Shown: one piece after another, positions 1-13,805 of the stretch
Layout: each line of letters starts with the position of its first letter
Numbering within the stretch: the stretch's first letter is position 1
Assembly: GCA_020137815.1 (NCBI GenBank)
Contig: CM035352.1
Coordinates: 4,570,998 to 4,634,997, forward strand
Source: Hormiphora californensis
Taxonomy: Eukaryota; Ctenophora; Tentaculata; Cydippida; Pleurobrachiidae
Direction of reading: 5' to 3'
DNA length: 64,000 nucleotides
The notes under the pieces: generated by a model
Told to the model about the DNA's origin: nothing
Database searches by the model: none
Seen by the model: the letters and a program-made list of their open reading frames with translations, nothing else
Translations under genes and position numbers: made by a program

Positions 1-291
1 CTGCTCGATAGTGCTGCAGACACCTGGCGAAACGCGTGTACTACAGCATACAGACGCCATACGTCATGGGTTCGTGACCAATAAGTTTATATAGCAACCA
101 GTTCCGCAAAACAGATCCAAGTCCTAATAGTAATAAGTTGGATCCAATAAAACATTAAACAATACCTGCTCTTAAAATCTCCTTGACCGTGCCAGAACCT
201 AGACTACATATTATTCAAGGAAAATCTTTGTGCCACAATTATTAAGATCATTAGGAACTCAGATTTTTCTCATTCTCTTTTTCTTTCTCTA

Positions 292-412
<121 letters not shown>

Positions 413-1078
413 TTCCATCTCCTTCTCCCAAATCAAACCTCCTAAACACGTGCCCGAGCCTTTGTGTCACTGTGGGCTGTGAGAAAATGTAAATTTGGAT
501 CGAAGAGTAGAGACAGCCTTGTCTGACAAGAATTTATTTAGGAGAATTCAATTGATTTGAAGCACATGAGCGTAACAACTTGCGGTTATGACAGACCCTA
601 AGAACCTGATGATTTATGTACCTTGCGGTTATGACGCATTATTTAAGTTCACCCTAAGAACCTGTTGGTATCGAGGACACCTCACACACAGGCCTTCGTT
701 TGGCGCGGTGCGCTTCGTGCACCGGCAAGGGAACCTGGTGATTTATACCCTGTGAATTCCATGCCAAGCTAATCTCATGACGATGATTTCACTGATTTAA
801 GCCTAAATGTATTGGTGAATACTTGCCAGTCTACGAAATGTAACCATGGTGAAGTATTCAAATTAATTAGTGAACTCAAGGGAAGGCACGGATTCAACAA
901 AATGATGAACGGGAACGGTCAGGGGGAGGTGGAAGAGATAGAGAGGGAAACATATCACAAGCTGTACTTATATTCTGTGTCATTTCTACCAAGCTGCAGG
1001 AGATCAAATTCTGTCTCAGATTCTTAGTAGGGCTCATATAGTTGTCGTCATTAGATGATATCAGAGAGAAGGTGAGAA

Positions 1079-1215
<137 letters not shown>

Positions 1216-2193
1216 TGGTAATCTGGGGATTAGTTTTACTCTACATAGAATCGTGTTTATAATTAATAACATAAGGTAAGGCTAACTCGAGAGTCGCGTC
1301 GAGACTGGTGCTAGTCGAAGTAAAGTAGCCTGAAATACATAGATAGTGAGAGGGAGAGGAGAGGAAAGAGAGTGAGCGAGAGGGTGAGAGAAGCTGAAGG
1401 AGGGAAAGGGAGAAAAATAGAGAGAACGGGAGAAAGAGGGAAAAGGAGAAAGAGAGAAAAGAGAGAAACTCTCTCAGAGAGGTAAGATTAGGGATATTTT
1501 CAGAATACCACCTGCAAGCTCCTTCCCTTCCCCCTCTCTCTACGACCAGTCTACACCGTCTATAACCCCCTCTAACACGATTCCAATTGTAGGAATAGTT
1601 TAGATTATTAGATATTATTAAACGAGATGATCAAAGAGGATTAGAGGATTGAAGTCGGAGTCGTCTGAACGCTATGGTGTATTAACTAAAATATTATACA
1701 AAGAATAATTTCAATAGTTATTTTTACCTCGGCACATTTTCGGAACTTCGAACGTTAGGTACTCAGTTGCTTGGCTCATTTTATTATCCTCAGTGTAGTA
1801 AACTTCATGATAAATCTTGTATTCCTCCTGAAAATGATGACCATATAAGAAACAGTTGTTATGTTGTTATGTGCTGAAGGACGCTGTGAAACAGGGCAAG
1901 GCAAAAGGCCAAAAGAACAGCTCTAGATCACTATCAGTTACTAAACAGCTTCTAAATAGGGGGAGGGGTTCAATTCACCGCTTTTTGGCATTTTTGGCTA
2001 ACAAAATTAGAGAGGAGCGAGGAGAGTGGTTAAACCTGTCTGGCGCCGAGAATCAAATGGGGTATGGCGCCGCCATACAGGGTTAAACTGGTTTATATAT
2101 GGCATCGCACTGACAGATTGTAACTGCTGCTCCACCTGAGCTGAATGTAAAGATCTCATTGATAACACTCCATATTTCTGGCCCACCCTGTAC

Positions 2194-3368
2194 ATATTAT
2201 CTACCTGGATGGACAGAATGAGCTCATTCGCCAGATTTGCATTGTCCCCGACCTCCCCGAACACTTGGAGATGTGCAAACTCCCAGCGATAGTCCTTAAA
2301 AAGGGCTTCTAGGATTGGTAGTAGTCGGTCCTTTACTTCTAAATCAATATTGTTTGTCACCTGCAGGACCGGAAATAAAGGAGTAGGAGGGTTACTGACT
2401 GACTGACTGACTGACTGACTGACTGACTGACTGACTGACTGACTGACTGACTGACTGACTGACTGACTGACTGACTGACTGACTGACTGACTGACCTGAC
2501 TGACTGACTGACTGACTGACTGACTGACTGACTGACTGACTGACTGACTGACTGACTGACTGACTGACTGACTGACTGACTGACTGACTGACTGACTGAC
2601 TGACTGACTGACTGACTGACTGACTGACTGACTGACTGACTCACTGACTCACTGACTCACTGACTGACTCACTGACTGACTCACTGACTGACTGACTCAC
2701 TGACTCACTGACTCACTCACTGACTGACTCACTCACTCACTCACTGACTCACTGAATGACTGAATGGCCGACTGGCTCACTGACCGAATGACTGACCTGT
2801 GAATTGTGCTCGTAAGGATTCTCGTTGTCTCCGCTCACAGCAGCATCGTCAGCCGCAGTAGTTTTTCCAATACCGAACATACAATTAAACATGGATGGAT
2901 AGCAGAAAGGTTTCACGAAGACCATGAAAAACATAGGACCAAGAATGAGGGTGACCTCTGATCTGGGTCGGTCAGGAGAGGGATACTTCCGGGTCACAAG
3001 CTCCCGTTCAACTTGGGACATCGTCTCAGCGATGGAACTGAAATCCTAAACAGAAGTTCGAATTGGCGAAGGTGGAAGACTTGTCTGGCATTACGCTGGC
3101 AGTGGAAGATTGGATCAGAGGCAGCGAAATCAATCAATAATCGAGTCTAAACTCAGCTAACTCGGGCTAACTCAAGCTAAACAGTCACTATTAACGAGTC
3201 TTGATGGCAAACCTGAAAGACAAGTTTGTACGCCAGATCCTTTCCTGTCGCAGTCTTGAACTGTTCGTCTATCTGTTCCAGTGCTATCAAAGAGGCTGAT
3301 CCATGGAGCGCCATATCAGTGTTAAACATTATCGATATCGGGCTGGTATCAAAAAACAAGACCATGAC
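2194..3368 (-). CDS. Partial gene of unknown function, three exons
   Basis: Three minus-strand exons can be read: 3213-3368, 2797-3045 and 2194-2360. Each has an AG acceptor and a GT donor. The first two are exact codon multiples (52 and 83 codons) and the third ends in phase 2, so the reading frame is continuous. The joined protein piece is about 190 residues. It begins with a hydrophobic start (VMVLFFDTSPISIMF), then an acidic stretch and a second hydrophobic segment (LILGPMFFMVFVKPF) after KYPSPDRPRSEV. It ends with a leucine-rich helix-like part (KDRLLPILEALFKDYRWEF). I do not recognise the family. A membrane protein, perhaps the membrane part of an ABC-type transporter, is only a guess. 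The tetranucleotide repeat at 2397-2750 lies in the intron between exons two and three. Upstream and downstream exons were not found, so the gene is incomplete. Confidence 0.45.
2397..2760. repeat. (TGAC)n tetranucleotide array
   Basis: About 350 bp of TGAC units, almost perfect up to 2640 with a single phase slip near 2495. It then degrades into mixed TGAC/TCAC units. It lies in an intron of the unidentified minus-strand gene. The serine-glutamine-valine frame on the minus strand is a repeat artefact. Confidence 0.95.
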
Positions 3369-4693
3369 CTGAAATCAGGGAGTTATTTGCCCCCATTATC
3401 ATACAATATACATTACTAAACACTTTTCTACAGAAAATAACCTTGCTAGAAGTAGAAATGGTTGTTAATTAACAACTTATTTACAGTTATAACGGTTGCT
3501 AAAAACTTGGTGACATATAGACACCTGGCGCGACCCCCGCACACTGTGTGTGAGCTCAATCTTGGTCGCGCACGGTGTCTATGTCAACAAGCTAAAAACC
3601 TGGTAGGGTGTGGTATAATCATCGCTCTGAACTTGTTCCAACCCATCGGTCGTTAGAACCAATGTGGTCCACAGTAGAACAGCACAGGGGCAGCTCCAGA
3701 CCATGATACTGGTCCCAGTACAACTTTAGAGTTGGTAAGGAACGAGAACAGTAGATAATGTTGGTTAAGAATTGGGAGCAGCTGATAAAACTGGAAAGTG
3801 GTAAAGAAAGGGAGCGGTAGATATAATGCTGGAGCTGGTAAAGAATATTGGGCTAGATTCCTAGTTCCACCGATATATCTATATTCCGTTCTCAAGCTAC
3901 ATGTCTCGTGATGCTGATGGCCAGCAGCGGCTATGTAACAAAGCTAATGGAGGTTGGATTTAGTTTTTTCTTTGTCATCCCGTCCTCTCGGACTATGCAC
4001 TGCCCTCACAAAACATTTAGACTACTCTAAATTTACAGAATCGAGAATGGAGAACCTAATATTGTTGGTCCAAAGCAATAAACGGATCGGTGTTACATTT
4101 TCACTGGAATATGCGAATTGCTCACTACAATCGCTGTTACTAAAACTTTAAGTAAAACTTGTATTGGGATTCTCAAAAAGTAATAGTACAACATACAAAT
4201 TTGAATCTAAACTAAAACAGAAAAATCAGCTCTATAACTAAATGTTTGGCTGTGTGAATCAAGGTGATTTGGTAGTATGGGCCCTCTACCTATATACAAC
4301 TAATGAACTGCTCTGAAGTTAATGTGATTGATGGAGAGAGAGAGAGAGGGAGAGAGATAGGAAGATACTGATAGAGGGAGTGCACGCATTTCGGGGACTG
4401 GCTAGGACTGGCTAGTTAGTTCTGCCGCTCAGAAAACGAAGCTCAGATCCAAAATATATTTGCCGAAAAATTATTTGAAACACACTATAGGTAAACACAC
4501 ACACACACACAAACTGCAAGTCCCCTACTACACCCTACAGCTGGCATTTCCCTGCTTCTTCAGCATCATTCTCTCTATAGTTTCAGCAGGTATAATCTCT
4601 CCAGATATCCAAAGTTGTATTTGTGTGAATATTTCTACACATGAGTGAGAACAGGCATAGTAACAGGGATTAGTGAAGTTACTTAAAAACCAT

Positions 4694-4694
<1 letters not shown>

Positions 4695-4779
<85 letters not shown>
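4695..4779. repeat. (CT)n microsatellite
   Basis: A pure CT tract of about 85 bp with no coding context. Confidence 0.95.
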
Positions 4780-4783
<4 letters not shown>

Positions 4784-7700
4784 TTACTCTCTAAATCAAC
4801 CAACGAGGTGGCATATTTTATTATGACTGGAGAAGTGAATAGTATGGAAGGGTCTGTAGAACAACAGGGTAACTAGCACGGTAGTCATGGGATTGGATTT
4901 TGCTTCATCATGACTCCGGGTTGGGGATTGGGTGAAGACATGAAAAGGAATTTGTGTTCAGATCAACTATCTGCCGGACGTTGATGAAAACAGTGGTCGG
5001 GTACCATTGGCATTATGTTGAGATTTGAGAAAAGGGAGAAAACAGGGGTACCATGATTATAAAACATGAAGGCTGAGTAGGGTGTAAACATCGCTGTAGA
5101 CTGTAGCCTATTTCTGTAACCCAACACTCATTCCACTAAGCCTACAGAACCTATAATAATAATACGAACCCCGACCCCCAGTAGCACATGCATCTAGAGT
5201 AAGAGCCCCTTCCCCGCCCATAGCTTCGAATAACCACTTACTACAAAATCCCCCACTAGTCTACCTATACATAAAATTAGAACTAGCTCGCCGCTCAGCA
5301 GCTTACTGTGTAAGTTAGTAACTTAGTTACTGTGCATCAAAATGTAGCATCTTGTTACTATATTGAACATAGTATATACTATATATTGTCTCCAATAAGA
5401 ATGTCAGAATGGGTCAGTGGGATCTCAGTAACCAGAAGAGCCAAACACACAACGATCTGTCCTATTATTCCCACCTATAGTTATGTCTCACTTATGTTTC
5501 CTCATCTCACTGGTGTGGCCAGCTCTATTCTGATAGATGACCCTCTCTATTCTGATGACTGTAATAGAATTCCCACACCATTGTACCCACCTAAACGAAT
5601 CTGGAGGACATCATGTATTCTCTCTTCCCTCTCATCTAGTCATGAGATCTATGTGTTCACCCTCCCTTTCTCTTCTAGTCACTAATCAAATGTGGACGGT
5701 TATACTCGTCCTAGTCATACGTCATACACTGGGGTGTTTTCGTTGTTATGACAATGAATGGTAGATCACAACTAGTAACAATGTAACTCACGACAATATT
5801 CGTGATCAGTTGTAACAATAACTCAGTACAACGTGATGCAGGTGTGTGTGTGTGTGTGTTCAGTACCTCCCGTCGTTCCACCCCATGCTGAGGTTATTGA
5901 TGACCCCTCAGCCGGCCCGTTACTGACCTCACTCCTTGCCAGATGACCCCCACACGCAGGGTCACTGTCGGTATGATTCCACTTAGATTCCACTGGTTTC
6001 CCAGCAGTCTCTTTATGGTACCGCAAAAGGAGCATGCGAGTCTGTGTCGGATTTGGCACGGAGAAATCTTTCCCCGCAGACATGTGATGGGACTTACCGT
6101 CCAATTGGTTGGTCTTTGGTTACCACTGTCACGACAACTGTGGAAGTAGGTGATTTGCCGGATATCATTGATTACCTATCAAGGGATTAAATGCTTATCT
6201 TTACACCAAGGGTCTTGCAGTCTAAGCTAGCTAGTAATGTATTCACAAGTACGACCCAAGGGTCCGGTCAGGCGATGTTGCCATCGCCGGGTGGCCAGGT
6301 TATAGATTAGTTGCTGTAAAACAACGTCTATGGTTGTCCCTGAGTGCATTTGACCAGTATCAGTTCACTCAAGGCTTCGCGTAATTAATGCGAGGGGTCT
6401 CAGTGTAAGCGTGTCTGCTATTTGAATAAGGGTACCATTGTTTAAGTGTCCCAAACTGTAATGGGCTTTTCCCTGACTACTAAAGGGTCTTTCAGATTTG
6501 TAGGTTTGTCACTTGCCTTGTTTTGGGGTGTGCGTGTCTGAGGCTCGGTGATTTGTTGTAGGTGTGGAGATCACGCATGTGCGGAGCTTGGGATTAGGGG
6601 GGGGGGGGGTAGGGTGTGTCTGAGGAGTCTAGAACTTGGGCTTGGAACTGTGCGCACAGTTTGTTCGGCCTGGGTCGGACTTTGTTCACCATGGCGTTTT
6701 CGCGCGTTACGTTTGAAGTAGTGGTAGGGTAAGTTATTTTGTGTCTAGATCTGTTTTTTGGAACAAATAGGGTGTGGGGGTTAAATAGGCAGAGGTTTTT
6801 AGGTGCAAATTTGGGCAGGGGTTCCCCAGGGGCGACCAGCCCCTACTTGGTTATTACTGGGTTTATCTCTGCCCTGTCATAAAGACAGCCATGGGCAAGA
6901 GAGCTGTTTTGCAGGCGACAGCAGCCGGGTCGACGGGCAGAGCCCTCAGGGGTTGCTGTATATAGCGGGGTTGACGTGAGTCAGAATCCAGAAGTTGTCT
7001 GGACGTCCGTAGTCATTTAGCCGTCACTCTCTCAGAACTCTCTCTAACTCGCTCACCCACTCTCTCTCTCCCTTAACAGAATGACGTTACCAGGATGGAC
7101 CACGCGGAGGTGGACTGAATCGGACTTGTTATGTGAGAGGTGGAAGTTACCAGCAACGACACAAGCAGAAGCCCCCACGGCGCGGAAAACACCGCAAGAG
7201 CCTCCACTACACACATCCCATAACCATTACCATCCCTACGTGATGCAGGTATTAGCCTACTTTGAGAACAGATGGGCTTTGAAAAGAAACCACTTTCACT
7301 AATGAAATAAGACTAACGGTTAAGTAAAACGGTAATGAAAGCCAATCGCAGGCTTTACTGCAGACACTGAGCAGCTGAGCTTGAGTCTTTTAATCAAGGT
7401 TAGTGCTTTTGTATTGTTGCTAAGGTATCCGTATATAGTATGTCTGCTCTATTCTCCAAGTACAAAATAACCAACGTCGGCACGATCAGAAACAGAAAAA
7501 GAACTGAACAATACCTATAACTAAATAAAATCCAAATAATACTATTTTGATGTTCAAAGAGCCCTAAAATCATCTCAGGACATGCTACACAATTTTACCC
7601 ACATCTGGTGCACCACAAGGTCATTGATTATGACAGCCCCATGGGCTCTCAGATCATGCAACTGTCAGGAGAAAAATAAATTAAATCTGGGAGGTAAAAA

Positions 7701-8044
7701 TAATAGATTCCTGTCATGATCATGGAGTCTCACTCTCAGTCATTACATTTTAGAAGAAGAGAAAACAGCTCGGATCGAGGTTGCTATATATATGGCAATG
7801 CTTCTTCAGCAGAAGGACCCCTAAATAAAGTCATTAATCAAGCGATGCAATATGTGTCGACATTACAAAGATGAAAAGAACGGAGAGTGCACGTTACCAG
7901 AAACACGATCATAGCAGAGCAATGACATGCATTTATGCCCGGATATTTGAGTTAGTGCACAGTAGATTTGGGAGTATCAAGTTAGGAAATAATGGGCAAA
8001 ATATAAGTAAAACAATAAATATCAGAATATTCTATTCAATGAAA

Positions 8045-8064
8045 ACGAGAGAGAGAATCAGAAA

Positions 8065-8097
<33 letters not shown>

Positions 8098-8123
8098 GAG
8101 AGAGAGATAGAGAGAGAGATAGA

Positions 8124-8198
<75 letters not shown>
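8045..8198. repeat. (GA)n microsatellite with GATA interruptions
   Basis: GA tract broken by several GATA units between 8090 and 8140, then pure GA to 8198. Confidence 0.93.
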
Positions 8199-8201
<3 letters not shown>

Positions 8202-10025
8202 GAAAGATAGATATGAGAGAGAGAGGGACGGGAGACTGGGAGAGATCAGGGACATTATCTCCTCGAAAAGACAAAGGTGCAAAGAGTTATGATGAGACTT
8301 AGGAGAGAGAATGACTAAGAATGAATAAAGAGAGAGAACCATACTAAAGAAGGGAACACGAGAGAGAGAAAGAATGACCTGTGAGAGAGTCCATCGCTCA
8401 CTAATGATAGCCCTTGGGTCGAATTTCATGTCTCAAATATATCGCGCCCTGGGAACCAAATTCACTCAGCAAACTGCAATGTCATAACTCATAACTGATC
8501 ATAGCATAGGTTACCTATGCTATTAGGTATGCATAGGTAATAACATGAATTATGAATACCACAAGACAGTTGAGACACCTGATCTCAATTTTGGTCTATC
8601 TGCACTTATCACGTGTCTCAATTGCAGTGATTACACCAGCCTCATGGGTCAATCGACCCATGGTGGGTTGAGATCCTTGACCTAGAATTATGACCTCTGA
8701 CATCACAATATTACAGTTTACTGTACGAGTACCTGTAGTTGTAATACTGCAATACTGTGTGGGCTCGTGGGAAGAACAAATTGGAGCTCTTGTTAGTGTT
8801 ACTGTCAGGGTATAATAGATAGAAAAGACACTATGACAGTACACTAGTGGTATACTAATCGTACTGGTAATATAACTACACTCTCGGGCAAATGTCAGTG
8901 TTTTCATTTGCCTTCCTCGGGTTTGAATTAGAACAAAAACTAGTTTTCCGAAAACTGTACAGTGCCTGTGCAGTGTCACGAAAACTTTTCATGACACTGC
9001 ACTGCAGTACTGGCAGCTAGCTGAAGCAACGTTAAAAAAGTAGAGTGGAGACTGGAGAGTTGAGCTATATTTGTTGAGTAAGGGCGAGAAAATAAATTAA
9101 ATTGCACTGAAAATTACACCATTTAAAACTCCAACGCAAGCCCATTTTAATTTTTGAAAATTTTCAACCGGTCCGAAACTTTTTGAACCCCTCCCCAGGC
9201 TTGAAAACAGCAGTTTCACTTACGAGTTAATTATCTGATCTGATCTGAGTTAAACCACTGCTCTCCATGATAGCACAGTAGTTGCAAAATACTCAAATTG
9301 AGAGATCTAGATCTTGATACAACATTCTCGAATTGTACCTGCGATGGAAAAAAGCAGTGCAATTTGGGGCGGGCCTCTGTCCAGGACACTGTCCTACACA
9401 GCTAAGGGCGGGTTAAGATTAAAGGAGGGAGTGTATGCACTGTATGGTTCATAATCCCTTCATAATTCATTACCCCATCTGGCAACCCTATACTTACACG
9501 AAGCAGGGGATTGTATTGAAGCAATGAGAGGTATTATTATAGTTACCATGCTTACCAGAGTCCAATATAAAAACTTTCCAAACTCCGTGGGTATCTCAAC
9601 TCCTAGATTCCGTCAATTAAACGGTCCGACTCGTCCATGTTAGGAGGAAACTGATAATAAGTGAAACATTTAAAAATCTTTGAATCACTGCGGGAGTTCT
9701 GAATCTGAAAATAGAAAAATATACCTAGTTATTATTAGCCTCTCCGTGGGCCAGGGCTCTGTGTGATAGAATAAGAAATCATTGATCAAAACTGGTTATA
9801 GGTACTCGGGAAATATAAAGAAAACGCAAAACTTTACAGATGGCCAGAAATGGCTGAAAATAATTAGATGGATGACTATAATTTATAGATTTCCCGGTTT
9901 TTATAAACATCGCATATTTTACACTTCTGTACACTTTTTGCAGTACAATCAAAGTACAATCAAGGTGAGTCTATAATTAATATCCACATGAGGCGCTCTC
10001 TCTAGATCACTTGGTACGTGTTTGT

Positions 10026-10186
10026 GGTCTCTAGACCAGGGGCTGTGACATCCTATCAGCTCTAGACCAGGGGCTGTGACATCCTATCAGCTCTAGACCA
10101 GGGGCTGTGAGATCCTCTCAGCTCTAGACCAGGGGCTGTGACATCCTCTCAGCTCTAGACCAGGGGCTGTGAGATCCTGTCAGCAA
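10026..10186. repeat. 31-bp tandem repeat overlapping the SPEF2 stop codon
   Basis: Five units of about 31 bp, each with the core TCTAGACCAGGGGCTGTGA followed by a variable CATCCTATCAGC-type end. The unit nearest 10186 is the end of the SPEF2 last coding exon, so on the minus strand the final residues and the TAG are repeated four more times in the 3' UTR. The array therefore seems to have grown out of the coding exon. Confidence 0.85.
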
Positions 10187-13100
10187 ACTTCCCATCTTGT
10201 GCAGCAGCATCAAGAATAAGTGTTGCGTAATCCTGGAAAATGAGATCGTGTTAGATGAAATCAGGAGATAGGTACGTGTCGACACCGGCCGGGGACAGGT
10301 AAACATGAAACAGTATGATGTTGGACACTTTTATACTTGGGGGGGGGGGGGGGTCCAGCCCTAAAAAAAGCTAAGCTAACGGCCAAAATCAGGGTACCTT
10401 TAGCTTTTTTTAGCTTTTTTTAGCTTTTTTTAGCTTTATTTAGCTTTTTTTAGCTTTTTTAAGGCTAAAAAAAGCTAAAAAAAGCTAAAATTGATTTTTT
10501 AGTGGATTCATATAGGTTCGAATCCCGCTGACGCCAAATTTTTTAAACTTTTATTATAACGTTTTATAACGTTTTTTGAACTTTTTTAAAACTATTTTTA
10601 TCAAATTTGAATAATATTTTTATCGAAAAAATGTCTCCAGAAAATGGCAGTAGGGGTGGATACAGAAATTGCTATGTATGGACATAAACGGTAGATTATG
10701 GTAAAAAATGTGCAGGAAATGAACAAATGCAGTCAATAGACGTCCGGAAGGATGAAAATTTAATGGAAAAGTGTCAAGATGAATGCTGAAAAAACATAAA
10801 AAGTAGGGCTAAAAAAAGCTAAAAAAAGCTAAAAAAAGCTAAAAAAAGCAAAAATAAAAAACGCTATCGACCAAAATCAGGGTACCTTTAGCTTTTTTTA
10901 GGGCTGGACCCCCCCCCATACTTATAGTTAAGTTATAAACTGAAAAAGATTGTTACTTTAACTATAGAGAGAGAGGCCTATATAACTCACCACAAGTTGG
11001 TAAGAGGATGACCGGAGAAGTATTTCCCTACCCTTGGGGTGTACTAGAATACTGCTGATATCAACTACACCACTATCCTGGTCCATGACTTCCTTGAAAA
11101 TACCCGCCAATTGCTCCTGGAGATAGGAGGGAGTTGTTATGTTCTAACCCGCCTTTACATGTGTCTCGCCGTGCGGGGCGCGGTGAAACAGGATCGAGCA
11201 AGGCAAGGAGGGAGATTATGATAAGTAGGAGAGGGTTTTTGGCGATGTTAGTTTGAACTGATTATACCTTAGTATTCTTGAGACTTTCAGTTTCCATTTT
11301 ATTAAAACTAATGACCCGTTCCAGCTGCTCCAAAGTGACTGGGATGGATTTGGTTGGCATGGAAGCCTCAGCTCCAGCCCCACTCTCCGCTCCCGATGGA
11401 CTCTCAACGTACTGGGGCCACTCAACCTCTTGTCCAGTCACCACCGCCAGTGCTTTCAACACACCTATAAAGGGGAAGAGCAGTTAGAGCAGTTGGTTGG
11501 TTGGATACCACTGCCAGAGTTAATAACTAACCAAGGGGGCTGGGGTTGAGTACTGAGCGTGTGGTGCTGAGCGTGTGGTGCTGAGCGTGTGGTGCTGACT
11601 GCTGAGAGAGGGGGACTTACCCATAGTGAGATCAGGGTCAGATGAGAACAAGAGAAGGACGTCTGTGTACTCAATAGTGTACTGACTGTCACAGAACAGT
11701 GCGAATATGGTTGTTTTGAGCTGTGACAGGCGATCAAATGTATCCTGACTTTGATCTCCAATAAACCATAGGTCACCCTGAAACAAAGACGGTTATAAAT
11801 TATAACGGTCTGGATTTGTTCGATCTATGATTGGGGTAACAGGAGTATTGTTAACTATGTTCACTGTCCCAGATACATTATCCTAGTCTTTTTCTTTTTC
11901 AACTTGTCACCTGTTATACCCTTCTGCGTGTGCCAACATACATACCTGAGCATAAGAAGAAAGATCTAATCTCCCATTTCCCTCCTTGTCCAAATGCTGA
12001 TACTGACTCATAGTTGCTATCAGTTGTTTCTGGGATGGCAGGGGCATGGGCAGAAGGCAAGATAGGAGCACTGAACTCCAGTTGATGTACTTTGTTTCAC
12101 TGAGATGCTGCGAGAAGATCTCCTCCAACTGAGAGGGGTGGGGGGGGGGGGGGTGGTAAATAATGGGATGCATATTGCATAACATTAACATGGTACATAA
12201 CATGGCACATAACATTAACATGGTACATCAGAGAGTGGCTGATTGAAGTCAATCATAGCACTGGCAAGTGCCCCGGGCCCAAAAGGGGGGTGTGGGGGCA
12301 CAGCCCCCACCATAAACGGGGGTGTGGGGGCAGAGCCCCCACCTTAGAAATACCCTCTAACTCAAAAAACAAAAGAGAGAGCACACGCAACACTTCTACA
12401 CACAAGCGCGTGAAAACCTGCCAGTGCTACTATATACCATTGCAGATTTCGGGGTTTTTGATGCTTTAAAAAAGCATGTTCCAGATGAAGTAGAGAGCTG
12501 AAATTTTGTACTCTGAGTGCCCTCATATAGGAGAAGAGGCATGCAAATTTTCAGAACGATCGGATGTAAGGTAAAAATTTGCCAGAGGGGTCCCAAAATG
12601 CAAAAATGTAAAGGAGGGGAGGGGGAGGACGCTTTTTTATCTTTGAGTGTTCTCCTAAACCACAAATAGTAGAGACTTGCCGTTTGGAACAGTGGTTCCT
12701 TACATCATTGCGCTCGGTAATAGCTGTGTGAGAACTTCGAAATCGCCATAGTTCATTAATTATTCATTAATTAGTCATTAAATATTCATTTTAACCATGG
12801 TTGCGATATGACACGACTCGAAGGTCATAAAGACTTGAAACCGGTCTTAGACGACGCGGAACGGTCGATTTATGGGGGGTCTTACTCGGGACAAAAATCT
12901 CTATCTCGCACCGTTAAGCCGTTATTTGCATATTTATGCACCTACTCACGATTTTATGCATATTTTCAATATTTTCACTTCAGCTGGTCCTAGAACGTTT
13001 TCATGGACATATTTCGACGTAAAATAGTCGATTTATGGGGGGTCGTCCCCCGGACAAAAAGTCGTATCTCGCACCGTTTAGCCGTTATTTGCATATTTAT

Positions 13101-13714
13101 GCACCGATTCATGATTTTATGCATATTCTAAATATTTCCAGTTCGGCTGGTCTTAGAACGTTTTCATGGACATATTTCGACGCAAAATAATCGATTTATG
13201 GGGGTCTTACTCGGGACAAAAATCTCTATCTCGCACCGTTAAGCCGTTAGTTGCATATTTATGCACCGATTCATGATTTAATGCATTATATTCTTAATAT
13301 TTCCACTTCGGCTGGTCCTAGAACGTTTTCATGGACATATTCCGGCGCAAAATAGTCGATTTATGGGGGGTCGTCCCCCCAACAAAAAGTCGTATCTCTC
13401 ACCGTTTATTCGTTATTCGTATATTTATGAATTATTCAAATTCGAAAATATGCAGAAACCAGAAAAAAATAGCTTTTTCTATTTTACACCAAAAAGAACA
13501 GAAATTAAGTCCAAAAACCAATTAAATAAATTAGTTTGGATGCCCGGGCCCATGTGGTGTCACGGGGGTAACACCTTTAGGCTACTGTCATAAATGATGG
13601 ATATCGGGAGAGATAAAGACAAAGGAAATTAGGATAGAAAGAGTGCGATATAATCAAGAAAGACGAAGAGATAAATAAGAGGAGAGAGAAAAAAAGAGAG
13701 GTATAGTGAAAGAA

Positions 13715-13805
<91 letters not shown>

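Larger units (their letters stand above)
3369..10154. other. 6.8 kb without a supported gene
   Basis: I see no exon chain here. There are microsatellites at 4695-4779 (CT), 5841-5860 (GT) and 8064-8198 (GA), a G-run at 6598-6610, and a CT-rich tract before 7078. A short open frame starts at 7081 directly after an acceptor-like TTAACAG and ends at a donor-like GCAG/GTATT (7248). It is the best single-exon candidate, but nothing connects to it. This stretch would contain any 5' exons of the unidentified gene at 2194-3368. Confidence 0.5.

Noticed and set aside
2357-2644. Minus-strand Ser-Gln-Ser-Val repeat protein
   Set aside because: A read-through of the TGAC array, located in an intron of the adjacent gene model.
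5332-5685. 117-codon plus-strand frame
   Set aside because: No domain, no splice partners and low-complexity surroundings; likely chance.
10510-10545. tRNA-like T-arm (GGTTCGAATCC) followed by a T-run
   Set aside because: The T-stem does not pair, no acceptor or D-arm is found upstream, and the site lies inside a transposon. At most a tRNA-derived remnant.
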